From the NCBI GenBank assembly GCA_037349315.1, contig JBAIAC010000057.1:8339501-8403500 (forward strand): a DNA stretch of 64,000 nucleotides, in the 5' to 3' direction. Below are positions 12,187-22,305 of the stretch, in pieces. A model generated the notes under the pieces. The model had not been told where the DNA came from and did not search any database. It saw only the letters and a list, made by a program, of their open reading frames with translations. Origin of the DNA: Chelydra serpentina. Lineage: Eukaryota > Chordata > Testudines > Chelydridae. Position numbers and translations under genes: made by a program. Every line of letters begins with the position of its first letter. Position 1 is the first letter of the stretch.

Positions 12187-12557
12187 TCAGCCACTGTAAA
12201 AGAGCCAAACTTACCTCGCAGTAACCGTGAAAGCCACATTCTCAAAGAGACTTCACCCAGCCTCTCAAACTGAAGGGGTAAATTTGCAGACCGCTTTTTT
12301 TTTGGGAGCATTTAATTCCTCCCAGCCAGACTCACTGCACAAGCATTAGGTTTTGTGCATGCATCGTACGTTAGCACCCGTGAGCCAGGTGCGGAGGGGT
12401 TTAACTGCTGCCTTTGCAGGCACAAATGATATTTTGCACAGGGCCGTCATCCTGGTGCTGAACGATTCTGCGTGAAATTTGTACCTGCGGATTTCCCATT
12501 TGGCTCTGGGCATGGCCTGGTTTGTTGAGCATTTAAATAGTCACCTGATTTCCTGAG
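12187..12557. other. Intergenic, no gene seen
   Basis: Nothing recognisable apart from ordinary AT-rich sequence. Confidence 0.5.
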
Positions 12558-12742
12558 TCATAGAATCATAGAATCTCAGGGTTGGAAGGAACCTTAGGAG
12601 GTCATCTAGTCCAACCCCCTGCTCAAAGCAGGACCAATCCCCAATTTTTTCCCCAGATCCCTAAGTGGCCCCCTCAAGGATTGAACTCACAACCCTGGGT
12701 TTAGCAGGCCAATGCTCAAACCACTGAGCTATCCCTCCCCCC
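12558..12742 (-). repeat. Tortoise-type Pol III SINE (tRNA head, CR1 tail)
   Basis: Read on the plus strand it starts with the CR1-type tail 'tcatagaatcatagaatctc' and ends with the inverted tRNA-like head '...ccactgagctatccctcccc'. The inverted A box (CCACTGAGCTA) and B box region (GGATTGAACTC) are both visible. The same SINE lies in the opposite orientation at 15399..15588. It is a retroposon and not a tRNA gene. Confidence 0.92.
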
Positions 12743-13096
12743 ACAGTCGTCATCTGTTGGATCATCATCAGGCTCTCAAAGTGACTAACAACTCGACTGC
12801 TGAGTCACTGCTGCCAATTCGCACAACTTTAGCAAGGGTTGCATTCGATTTGTGTTCTCACGGACCTCCCAGTTGCTGGGGACACGTGATCCCGTGAGAA
12901 TCTCGGCTTTCCACTTCCAGCCTTTCTGGTTGTGGAGAAAAGACTGAAAATGTGGCCTGAGCGCTGCTTAAAGGCTCAGAAACCAGCAGGCAAATCAAAT
13001 GTATTATTTAAAAAACAACCATTCTGGGGGGCTGACACATGACTTCTTAAATGCCTGAGGTTGCCACTTCTGCTGAGTGGTCTGATTTGGGGGATC
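12743..13096. other. Intergenic, no gene seen
   Basis: I see no feature in this stretch. Confidence 0.5.
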
Positions 13097-13099
13097 TAA

Positions 13100-13578
13100 G
13101 GGTACGTCTACACTGGCGCTGGACTCGCAGCTCAGGTAGATGTCCCCGCACTTGCTCTGATTGAGCCACCGTGTTCACAATAACAGTGTAACCGGGGCAG
13201 CAGGGGTGGCCGGTAGGGTTGCCAACTCTAACTGAAGCTATTCCTGGAGATATTTTTTTTCCCAACATGACATAATGTCATTTTCTTAAAATATCTTATT
13301 AAAATCTCCTGGCTTGCTTTCAATAGTCACCGGGAGATCGATGCCGATTCCAGGAGACTCCAGGCCAATCCTGGAGGGTTGGCAACTCTAGTGGCAGGAT
13401 GGCCTAGCCACCCCGAGTCTGATCCCATCGGAGATCCTAGGTACGTATTTGGGGCTGCTAGCGTATCCCAGCTCCTATGCAGTGGTAGCTACATGCTATT
13501 TTTAGCATGCTAGCTCAGTCTGGGGTAGGGCAGGCATGTCTGCCCTAGCTGGAAATCACACCTCCAGCAGACATACCC
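13100..13578. mobile_element. Harbinger-like MITE with TAA target duplications, interrupted by a hAT MITE
   Basis: The ends are GGGTACGTCTAC and (inverted) GGGTATGTCTGC. TAA lies immediately outside both ends (13097..13099 and 13579..13581), fitting the 3-bp TWA duplication of PIF/Harbinger transposons. A second transposon occupies 13214..13390, so the original element is about 290 bp. No coding sequence is present. Confidence 0.75.
13214..13390. mobile_element. hAT-type MITE nested inside a Harbinger-like MITE
   Basis: The ends are TAGGGTTGCCAACTCT and (inverted) TAGAGTTGCCAACCCT. The flanking 8-mers GTGGCCGG (13206..13213) and GTGGCAGG (13391..13398) match at 7 of 8 positions. The element is 177 bp and non-coding. 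Confidence 0.87.
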
Positions 13579-13584
13579 TAAGAG

Positions 13585-13706
13585 TAGGGTGACCAGATGT
13601 CCCGATTTTATAAGGACAATCCTGATTTTGGGTCTTTTTCTTATATAGACTCCTATTATCCCCACCCCCTGTCCCGATTTTTCACACTTGCTGTCTGGTC
13701 ACCATA
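13585..13706 (+). mobile_element. hAT-type MITE (122 bp) with perfect 8-bp TSD
   Basis: It begins TAGGGTGACCAGATGTCCCG and ends TCTGGTCACCATA, an inverted repeat pair. A perfect 8-bp duplication CCTAAGAG lies at 13577..13584 and 13707..13714. The left copy overlaps the end and TAA duplication of the Harbinger-like element at 13100..13578, so this element landed exactly on that junction later. A second copy of the family is at 30209..30335. Confidence 0.93.
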
Positions 13707-13714
13707 CCTAAGAG

Positions 13715-14495
13715 GCTTACAATTCAGTTCTTCTCTCTGCATTATAATCAAATGTAAAGATGACAGCGGTGTATTCTATTAGTAAGCCATTTTCCTTTAA
13801 AGGCGAGGTGGCTCATGGCCTGTTTACCCCACCAAAGATAGTAGGATCATAGCAGGAGAGAGAAGTCGCAAATCACACGCTTGTTCCCCTTAAGAAATGT
13901 GAATCAGCCCTCTGATATGCCGCTGCTGTGAGTAGTTCTTACATTAAGACGTGTCCCAATTTACATCTGATCAATTAAAACCTCCCGTTGCTGTGAGATT
14001 GCCCTTTTAATGAGCAGCCTTTCTTTTTTTGTCTTTTTCAGTAACCTCCCTTTGTTCTCTTATTTTTACATACAAACGTGGCAGAGGGGAGACTGGAAAT
14101 ACCGCTATAGCAGAAATAAGGGAGTTTATAAATACACAACCAGCTCCCTCCCGCATACCGTTCAGCAGCAATAATCTGTTTTCAGCAGATTAGGAACCAT
14201 GCAGCCGACACAGCTGGACTGACGTTTCCAGGCCGTAGTTCCTATCGGAGACTCCCTTAGAGGTTTGGGCTGGGGGCGGGGAGAGGCGTGGATGGGGACC
14301 AGAGGGACGTATCAATCTCTCTCAGTGCTTGCACACAGTACTTTGAACCAGCCAAGGCAGATGGCAGAGAGTCTTATGAACCAGAATGTAAATAGCCTGT
14401 GCTTGGAGCCAGCCAATCTCAAATTAAAGTTGCAAATCAAAAACACATTGGCTGCTGGGCTGACCACGCGCTTGCTGGATTATATGATTTTACTG
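13715..14495. other. Intergenic, no gene seen
   Basis: No supported feature. Open frames here have no recognisable content. Confidence 0.5.
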
Positions 14496-14499
14496 TTCA

Positions 14500-14945
14500 T
14501 CACTTGTACAGCACCGTAAATGTCAGTGGTACATAATGCCGACATCCGCTGCCCCAAAGAGCTTACAATGGTCCAGATCATCACACATCCGCCTTCAGTA
14601 AGGTTCACGGCAGGGGGACTCCAGGGGAGGGGAACAATCCTCTCCCATGATCCCATTGGGATGTGGAAGGTTGAGGGTCCTGTGCCATGAAAAACCCCAC
14701 GAGGCCTGCCCGCAGTCCTGGCAGATCCCCGGGAAACCCTAGGCCTATGGGGACAGGGTTTTTTATAGCAATGGGAATTTGCAGAAATAGCAATAAGATG
14801 AATTATTGGTGTCTCGGGTTTGTGATAGATATAAAGGGGCAGAAAAGACCCATTGCTCCCAGAAGCCCAGGCCCGTTCCCATTGAAGTCTGTGGCAAAGC
14901 TCCTATTGATTTCAATGACTGGAGCATCAGGCCCAAAGTTTGGAC
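14500..14945. repeat. Fragments of ancient dispersed repeats
   Basis: At 14505..14575 is a fragment with 'tgtacagcaccgtaaatgtc' and 'gccccaaagagcttacaatg', the family also seen near 25080. At 14860..14940 is the 'cccattgaagtc...ttgatttcaatg' inverted motif, a common amniote repeat. The segment between them is unassigned. Confidence 0.45.
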
Positions 14946-15398
14946 TTTGTTTTTATTTATTTGTACTAGAGGAGCCCCCAAAGGCCTCAGTTGGAAGCAA
15001 GAGCCCATTTCACCAAGTGCTGTACACACACAAAGCAAGAGCCAGTTCCTGAGAGATCACTGGTCTTACGTGGTGACTGTTTGCTCAAGGACAGTGATCT
15101 TTACTCCTACAGTTATTAACCCTGAACTGTCAACATCACCTCAGTCCGGCTCGTTACATCTCCTGGCAGGGTTCAAAGTAAATAGATTTCCAAAGAAATC
15201 CCCCTGATTCTGCATAAATCAGGGCAGGATGATGTGCAGTGTGAAGTCAGAAACTAGATAAACGCCGTCCATGGCTGGGTGGGGTGAGGATCTGAAAGGT
15301 ATTGTGGCCTGTGGAGGAGTTATTCAGAGACACAGATGAACGCTGGGCACTGCCATGTGGCCAGGTGACTGGGAAAGGGAGACTCAGAGCAAACGTAT

Positions 15399-15588
15399 GG
15401 GGGGGGGAGGGATAGCTCAGTGGTTTGAGCATTGGCCTGCTAAACCCAGGGTTGTGAGTTCAATCCTTGAGGGGGCCGTTTAGGGATCTGGGGCAAAAAT
15501 TGAGGATTGGTCCTGCATTGAGCAGGGGGTTGGACTAGATGACCTTCTAAGGTCCCTTCCAACCCTGATATTCTATGATTCTATGATT
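15399..15588 (+). repeat. Tortoise-type Pol III SINE (tRNA head, CR1 tail)
   Basis: The head contains a perfect A box TAGCTCAGTGG (15413..15423), an anticodon-stem-like CCTG/CAGG pair around 'ctaaacc', and a B box GAGTTCAATCC (15456..15466). The tail 'ggttggactagatgaccttc' to 'ttctatgattctatgatt' is the CR1 3' end, which lets such SINEs use CR1 reverse transcriptase. No clear target duplication is visible. Confidence 0.93.
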
Positions 15589-15784
15589 AGAGACACCAAG
15601 GATGGATCAACGTGGGACCCAACAAGGGGCCAGTGCAGCAGTCCTGATGCAGAGAAAATTGCTAGTGATTTCCTTAAGAGTAGGATTTGTTCTCCGTTAC
15701 AACCCTGAAATTGCTGGGTTGCATGAGGGAGAGGGGAATTTGGCTCATTACCAGTGATCTGGTACCATCCTCTCTCATCCATGG

Positions 15785-15865
15785 ATCTCAAAGCACCTTA
15801 AAACCATGAATTAATTTTGCCTCACAACAACCCTGTGAGAGTCTGGATTATTTTCCAGGTGGGGG
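15785..15865 (-). repeat. MIR-like SINE fragment
   Basis: The plus strand shows 'ctcaaagcacctta' and 'cctcacaacaaccctgtgag', the MIR 3' half reversed. Confidence 0.6.
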
Positions 15866-16024
15866 ATGCACGGAGGGGCTGGTTTTCAGAAACGTTTAGG
15901 GCCTGCAGCTCCCGTTGTCCTCATCTGGAGAAGTGGGTGCTCAGCACAAGTCCGAAAGAGGAATAACGGCCAGATTCTCAAAAGCACAGAGCACCCAGCA
16001 GCTCCTGGCCGTCAGTCACTTGAC

Positions 16025-16290
16025 CAAATTCCAGGATTGCCAACACCAAGCGATCAACTCATGACTCAGCCCTCCACCCCGAATCATGGGATTTTAAAAA
16101 ATAATAAAATCGGGCGGCTTTGTATTGGCCTGCTGGTTCTGTAAGCCTTTAGAGGCCACATTTTCAAGCATTTATCTTCAACAATGAGGGCTAGAAACTT
16201 GATCTTGGTAGGGGGGTTCCATTGAAAGCTGAGATGCTCATATAATAACATGACTCTGGGAGCAGGGGCTTTATGTAAAACACCACAAAC
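16025..16290. repeat. Dispersed turtle repeat, copy 1
   Basis: It has 'ggattgccaacaccaag', 'ctcatgactcagccctccac' and 'aatcatgggattttaaaa'. The reverse complement of the same sequence occurs at about 45435..45690, so two copies lie in opposite orientations. A short third piece is near 27457. It is probably a MITE or SINE; I cannot assign the family. Confidence 0.6.
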
Positions 16291-16408
16291 CATGCGAGAT
16301 TTGCAAACCAGCTGGGGCCTCAATCCTGCTTCCCATTCTCCTGTTGTAACCCCAGCTAATGCTTCCGTCCTGAGGGGTTTTTTCAAACTTGTCATCGTCC
16401 CTCTAAAT

Positions 16409-16688
16409 CCGTGGTTCTCAAAGTGTGGGTCCAGACCCCAAAGTGGGTCGTGACTCTATTTTAATGGGGTTGCCAGAGCTGGCGGTAGACTTGCTGAGGC
16501 CCAGGGCCAAAGCCAAAGCCCGAGCCACACAGCCCAGGGCGGTGGGGCGCAGATTACAGGTCCCCCAACTGGGGCTGAAGCCCTTGGGCTTGGATGGGCT
16601 CAGGCTTCGGTCCCCCCACTCCTGGGGTCATGTAGTAATTTTTGTTGTCAGAAGGCGGTCACCATGCAGTGAAGTCTGAGAACCCCTG
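16409..16688 (+). mobile_element. hAT-type MITE with 8-bp TSD, copy 1
   Basis: The ends are CCGTGGTTCTCAAAG and (inverted) CAGGGGTTCTCAGAC. Flanking 8-mers CTCTAAAT (16401..16408) and CTCCAAAT (16689..16696) match at 7 of 8. The interior motif 'ccccaaagtgggtcgtgact' and the end motif 'tagtaatttttgttgtcaga' identify the same family as the inverted copy at 42995..43333. Confidence 0.9.
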
Positions 16689-16696
16689 CTCCAAAT

Positions 16697-17860
16697 CTTC
16701 CCTCAGAACCCAGCCCAGCCTCTCTTTAGTTGAGGGGGGTGGACTGGAATTAGTTTGGTTATAAAGCTTTAATAACCAAATTTGGCCTTGGATGGCCCCT
16801 TGGCAAAGGGAAAAGCGCATCTTCTGGCTGGGAGGGGTGATCCCAGCGCTCAAAGAAAACAGCAATCTGAGTGCAGCATAAAGAGATTACCAGGATTAAA
16901 ACGAGATGAAAAGGGATGGTTACAATTATTATTAGCTTCAAAGTCTCGGTAACTAGAGCAGCAAGTCACTGCCCATCTGTTCTGTTACGTCCACACAGCC
17001 TCCGAGGTTTTGTTCCTGACTGCACATTGGATTTGATGTTCTGGTACAATCTGAACTTTAAAACAAATAACAACAGCAGCAGTGAAATCTGATAGCCTGG
17101 CAACGTGTTACTGAATCCAATGAATCCGGCTGTGGTGCTGGTGTGGAAATAGCCTCCAAGAAGTGTATCAATGTAACACGTGACAGGACAGAGACAGTTT
17201 TGCTGGGCAGACAAAAAAGGGAGAGAGTTTACTTAAGGAAGCAATGAAAAATGGTCATAATTAAGAACGTATTGAATTGGACTCGGTGCTATTATTAGAA
17301 TGAGCAAACGGGGCTTTTTACACTGTTTGAATGAACTCCATCAGCATTTGCGCTATAAATTCCATTTCCCTAACTTGGCAACGAACTTTTGCTGTGGACT
17401 GACTCGTGGTAAAGGATGTGAGATGAGGGGAAAATAGGGTCTGCTTTGGGTCTTGATTTCAGTAAATCCGAAGAGGATAAAAACTTTTTTTTTTTTAAAT
17501 TGATTCTGCAAACCCTTCCATGAGAAATCCTTACCCACACAAGCAGTGGATGCAACCAATTGGGCTATTTGCTCGTGTGAGTAAGGGCTGCAGGAAAAGG
17601 CTCTTCATTTGTCTTTTGTTGTTGTTTTTCACCTAGACCATGAATTAATTGTTTGCTTTTTTCTCATTTATTTAATTGTGACTTAACGTATAATCAAATG
17701 GTATTAATATTATAGTAAAACCTAGAGGCCTCTACCAAGAGCCGGGGTGGGGGTGGGGGGCCCACTCAGTTAGATTCTGTACATAGCTACATTGCAAGAC
17801 CAGTTCCTGCCCCAGAATAGCCTGTAATCTAAACAGATAAGATCAGGGGGGCTGGAACAA
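16697..17860. other. Intergenic, no gene seen
   Basis: No supported feature. AT-rich with a few homopolymer runs. Confidence 0.5.
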
Positions 17861-18120
17861 TTTTTTACAGTAGGGGTGCTGAGAGCCATTGACCCAAACT
17901 GCAAACCCTGTATGTGATGGAAACCACTTCAAGACATATAAATATCTGTTCACTGTATGTTCCATTCCATGCGTCTGATGAAGTGGGTTCTAACCCACAA
18001 AAGCTTATGCTGAAATAAATTTGTTAGTCTCTAAGGTGCCACAAGTATTTCTTTCTTATTTTCTTTTCACTTCAAGACGGGGGGGCGGCAGTCCCTCCAA
18101 CACCTCTACTTCCAGCACCT
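17861..18120 (+). repeat. Dispersed repeat split by an insertion at 17936
   Basis: The pieces 17861..17935 and 18068..18120 join to give a sequence very like the uninterrupted stretch at about 43705..43815 ('gagccattgaccc', 'aaaccctgtatgtgat', 'cttcaagac', then a G run). The break is marked by a direct repeat of CACTTCAAGAC on both sides of the inserted element. Confidence 0.75.
17936..18067 (+). mobile_element. Retro-inserted repeat with hammerhead-like core, copy A
   Basis: The 132-bp insert is bounded by perfect 11-bp duplications CACTTCAAGAC (17925..17935 and 18068..18078), a length typical of reverse-transcribed insertions. It contains CTGATGA (17975..17981), a 7-bp hairpin GTGGGTT/AACCCAC, then AAAA where related copies have GAAA, then GCTTATGC and 'tttgttagtctctaaggtgc'. 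The related copy at 57095 extends further, so this one is truncated. Confidence 0.85.
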
Positions 18121-18124
18121 GTGG

Positions 18125-18285
18125 ATAAGACAGACAAATGGTGGGAGGAAAGCAAAGGCACAGACAGGCCAAGAGGCTGGCCCAAGGTCATCCGGGAGGC
18201 TATTGGTAAAGCCACGAAGAGCTCTAGGTCTCCTCAGCCCTAGGCCTGTTCTCTATCCACTGGACCACACCATCTCTCCCTGTAT
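18125..18285 (-). repeat. MIR-like SINE
   Basis: The plus strand carries 'ggcacagacaggccaagagg', 'cccaaggtcatccgggaggc' and 'ttctctatccactggaccac', the MIR body reversed and nearly complete up to the tRNA-like head. Confidence 0.75.
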
Positions 18286-18289
18286 GGGG

Positions 18290-18480
18290 GCTGATTCGGC
18301 AAGGTGCCGAGCACCTGTCCCTCCTGTTGAAGCCAGTGGGCTGTCCTCACCTTGCAGGACCAATCCCGCAAAAATACAGGGCCAGCAATTCAACTGCCAT
18401 AAATTGGCGCAGCGCCGTGGACCATTCCAGGGAGCTGCACTGATTTACACCGGCTAAGGATCCGCCCCCACGAGCCACGT
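18290..18480. repeat. Ancient amniote dispersed repeat
   Basis: It shows 'agccagtggg', 'ggagctgcactgatttacac' and 'ggctaaggatc'. Similar 'tgcactggtttatagcc' and 'gcaccagttgagcatctggc' strings occur near 40405 and 44365, marking a dispersed family. Confidence 0.5.
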
Positions 18481-19095
18481 TCTGCAATCCTTAAACAAAT
18501 AACACTCTCCTTGGCTGAGGCCCAGCTCCTGAAAGGTATCGAGTCCAAACTCCTGTTGCTTAAGGACTCCAGAACTTGGCCCACAGCTCGGGCAGAAATG
18601 TAAACGTTGTACTTTTTGTTTGACATAGAAATACACAGAGCCAATCAGTATCCCATGCAAATGCAAGCTGGAGACCAACCCAGAAAAGGGAAGCGGGGGG
18701 GGGGGGGGGGAAGCATTCCTATAAGAGGATCAGAAGCATGAGGGATATTTTAGATTTGACGAGGGGATGGGCTAATCTTGTTTCATGGTGGCTATTTTCT
18801 GTGAAACACAAGAACAAAATTAAAACAGGAAAATCCACTGCATTTTATGCAGCATCCCTTCCATCTTCCTGTTTTAAGGCTGTGATGCATTGCCCATTGA
18901 AGACTTTCATTGGGCATTGGATGAGGCCCTTAAAAGTAGCAGTTTAAAAGAGCAGGTTCTTAACACACACCAAAGAGAATCCGAGTTTTGATCGTGGTTG
19001 GGATCAGGTTAGGGAGTTTGCCAAAAATCTAGCGGAGCTTTTCAAGTATGAACAGAGAATCTGGCAAGCTCTCTTTGAAAAGGTCTGTGGAAAAG
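18481..19095. other. Intergenic with a G16 run
   Basis: A run of 16 G lies at 18695..18710. No gene is seen. Confidence 0.6.
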
Positions 19096-19099
19096 CCCA

Positions 19100-19725
19100 C
19101 TTCTCCGTGAGGCGGTGTTGTCTAGTGGTTAGAGCAGTAAGCGCTTGTAGGTAAAGCCAGTTGGAAAATGAAATTTTCATCTTGTGGAAAATTGTGACAT
19201 TTCTACATTTGTTTTTGTCCCAGATCAGAACAAAAAGTCAAAAATATTAAAATATTTTGTAGAACAAAATATTCCAAAATATTTCCATTTGGAAACGTTG
19301 AATGAACCTTATGAAACATTATACTATGATATAAAAAAATTAAACAAAATAAATAATAAATATAATATAGAAGTCCAAACCAAATGGAATAGTTGGAACA
19401 AAATGAAATGATAAAGTCAGAACCAAATATTCCATTTTAATTTTAAATCATTTTGGAATTTTTCCGTTAAAAATATTGTCGCAAATCAACACATTCCTGC
19501 AAAACATTTCGGTTTAGAAAAAACAGCATTTTCGGATGGAAAAATTGTGGCAACAATTTTTTTCACCAGCTCTACTTGAGAGTCAGTGAAGACTCCTGGA
19601 TTCATTCCCTGACTCACACTTTGACCATGAGGCGTCAATCAGTTGTGGTTTATACAGTGCTTTGAGATCCTCAGACAACAGACATTACAGGGGTGCATAG
19701 TAGTAATACGAGTTCTCTCACCAAT
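19100..19725 (+). repeat. MIR-like SINE split by an AT-rich insertion
   Basis: The MIR head 'gttgtctagtggttagagca' lies at 19119..19138, and the MIR middle 'gactcctggattcattccct' resumes near 19590. The intervening 19145..19578 is very AT-rich, begins 'agccagttggaaaatg' and ends 'tttcaccagctct', so its ends look like imperfect inverted repeats. I read it as a MITE that inserted into the MIR. Confidence 0.55.
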
Positions 19726-21265
19726 TCTTCGCACAGCATTGAACATGTGTGCGCGCTGGTTATTTACGCCAACAGTTGATATTAGATGTTTGATGCATTT
19801 TTATCTATGCTATATTATATAAATCAGCAAATTCTGAATTCAGTTACCCTGGTGTTAATCTGCAGTATAGTCTGCCTTCAGTAGAGCTCGTCCTGTTTGA
19901 CGCTGGTGTAATTTAGATCAGAATCTGGCTCTTTGTGAGCTGAAATAAAATATAAAATTAACCAATAAAAGTAAAACCTCAAAGAGGGCCCAATCCTGCT
20001 GTCTTTACTCAGGCAAAACTTCCACTGAAATCAATGGCAGATTATCCTCTCTGCTACATCAGTGCAACATCCCAGGAGAATTGGAGCCCTGAAAGTTTTG
20101 ACCTCAAGCCAGTGAGGTCAATGGAAGAGTTTCACCAGTGATTAATTTGCCCCACTGTCGCCATGCTTTAGGACAGGAGGCTGCACTACAACAGGCGTGG
20201 TGCACTTCTTGCACAATCTGTCTCCTCGCATCTCCAGAGCAGCAGAATCCATCACAGCGCACAGCAGCTGCCCTGACGTGCCAAAGGGGAATGGCAGGAG
20301 ACATGCTTGCTGAAAGTAGCGCTAGACGACGGGGTCTGTGACCAGCACACACACTGGAGAGCTGAGATGGCCGGGGGGCCATGTGGTACACGGTTAAGCC
20401 ATCGCTGAAATTGACACAGCACTGTGAGAGTTTCCCGAGTTGCACGTGGGGACCATGTTGACGCTTTTCATTTTTGGAAGTAAGTGCTCTGCCTGTTTGA
20501 TGCCAGCTAAGATTTTGCCGGCACGTGTCTACATTTGCAGCTGTCAGCTGGGATGCTGGAAATGTGAGCAGCAACCGGTATTTTTATGTATAGCGATCAT
20601 TAAAAACAACTCTGGACGTCTGCTAGAGGCCGCGTGCGCGCGTGTGGACGGCTGGGGATGTGTGTGTGCCGCGAGTGTGTCATTGTGTCGGCGGATGTTG
20701 AGTGTTGCTCAGTGTTTAGGGAGGTGAGGCCATCACTCTGTATTTGTGGGTAGTGGCTGTGAGATAGCACACGTGCGCTGGACGTTTGTGTGGGTATGTT
20801 TCTGTGTCGGTGTGGGGACGATGGCTGTATTTGTTTCGAAGGTTGCTCCATGCATGTGCATCTGGTGAATGTGTCTAAGGGGGAGGGAGGAATGTTTGTG
20901 GTGTTGTGGCAATATGAGTGTGAGTTTGTGAAGGCACACCCCTGCCCTCGGGAAATAGCGCATGGCATTTATCTTCCTTTACCTATGCTCCCTCCAGAGC
21001 CCAGGCCACGTTGGTGTCTTGGCCAGATTCCACCCGGAGCACAGGAATTGCACTGGACCTAATCCTGCAGCCCTCTGCTCGGGCAAACACTTATTTTCGT
21101 CAGTGGGAATTTTGCTCGAGTTCCATTCCATTGCTACACTTCCTGCTGCTGCTGTGTCTCCGGCCGATGGAAAACAAGAGAGCCCAGACCACAGGAGGCA
21201 ATCCCGTTGTAAACTGTACAGTGCAGACGCAGCTGCGATCTAGCAGACAGGGGGCAGGGATGGGA
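19726..21265. other. Intergenic, no gene seen
   Basis: A fragment of the 'ctggtgtaatttagatcaga' type ancient repeat lies near 19850..19945. A stretch rich in TG dinucleotides occupies 20630..20930. No coding feature is supported. Confidence 0.5.
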
Positions 21266-21269
21266 GACG

Positions 21270-21420
21270 GGAGAGCTGATTTATACCCGCTTGCTGGGTG
21301 ACCGTGGGCATGTCACTCCACCTTTCTATGGCTCAGTTTCCCCCTCTGTAAAATTGGGATATTGATACTGACCTTTTGTGGGGCCCCTTGAGAGTTATAG
21401 CTACGGAAAAGCAGATGATT
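21270..21420 (+). repeat. MIR-like SINE
   Basis: The order 'gctgggtgaccgtgggcatg', 'ctatggctcagtttccccct', 'ctgtaaaattgggatattga' is the MIR core and 3' half in forward orientation. Confidence 0.8.
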
Positions 21421-22015
21421 ATGATGAGAGCCATTAGGGATGCGGAATGGTTTTGTTCTCTTAGGAACCTTGCTGGTGAATGGTGCCGAGTATTTGGATG
21501 AGAGCTATGGGGATGTCAGTGGTTATGGCAGACCCACACTTCTCTCTGCTGTAGATTTAAAATAGGGAAAGAGAAGTGAATGTGAAGGGGAGCAAACCGC
21601 AAACACTCATGATTCAAACACGCTTCTCTTCCAGTTTCTTCTCTTCCGCTGGATGACAATGACACTGATTTGGGTTTTCTGTCCATCATGCATTGCTGTT
21701 CCCCACCGAGCCTGGAGTTTTTCCATCTCTCTCACTTGCCTTTCCCTTTGTTTACTCGCATCCTTTTCCTTTTAACAGTGACGAATGGGAACATGGTTCA
21801 GAGGCCGGGCAGGCAAAGCTCCTATGGGAGCTCTGGGCCCCGGGGGAGGTTGTTGTTTTAATGCGATTTGCCTCGTGTACAGTGATTTGGCTGCCAGGGC
21901 AGGGCTCGGTGCCATTTTGTGATGGTTTCAGAAGTAAAAGCACCCCCAAACTGGGATAGCACGTTTTTAAACTGTGGAACTCAGGCCGTCAAACTCTCAA
22001 TGATTTCAGTGGCAA
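21421..22015. other. Intergenic, no gene seen
   Basis: No supported feature. Confidence 0.5.
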
Positions 22016-22019
22016 TTAG

Positions 22020-22305
22020 GCACCTTAATACCTTTGAGGATGGATGTCATGGGGCCAGAAACTGAGCAGTATTCAAACCGGGGTTGGGCATTTTTAAGGC
22101 TAACGAGAATAACTAGAGCTAGACTAGTTAATGCTGACACAAATTGTGGAAGGGATATTAGACCTTATGCTTTAAGCAAATTTCTAATGACTAGAGATTA
22201 GGAGATTTCCTGCCCCCGGGGCGCTGGCCACTGTCAGAGACAGGCTGCCGGAGAGGATGGACCACGGTTCTGATCCAATCTGGCGATCCCTATGTTCCTA
22301 GAATG
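22020..22305 (+). repeat. LINE 3' fragment (CR1/L3-like)
   Basis: The end 'gagaggatggaccacggttc' with 'tgatccaatctggcgatccc' and 'tatgttccta' is a decayed form of the widespread sauropsid LINE tail. The assignment rests on recognition of that tail only. Confidence 0.55.

Noticed and set aside
12700..12742. tRNA-like sequence with A and B boxes (also 15411..15470)
   Set aside because: It is the head of a SINE joined to a CR1 tail, not a free tRNA gene.
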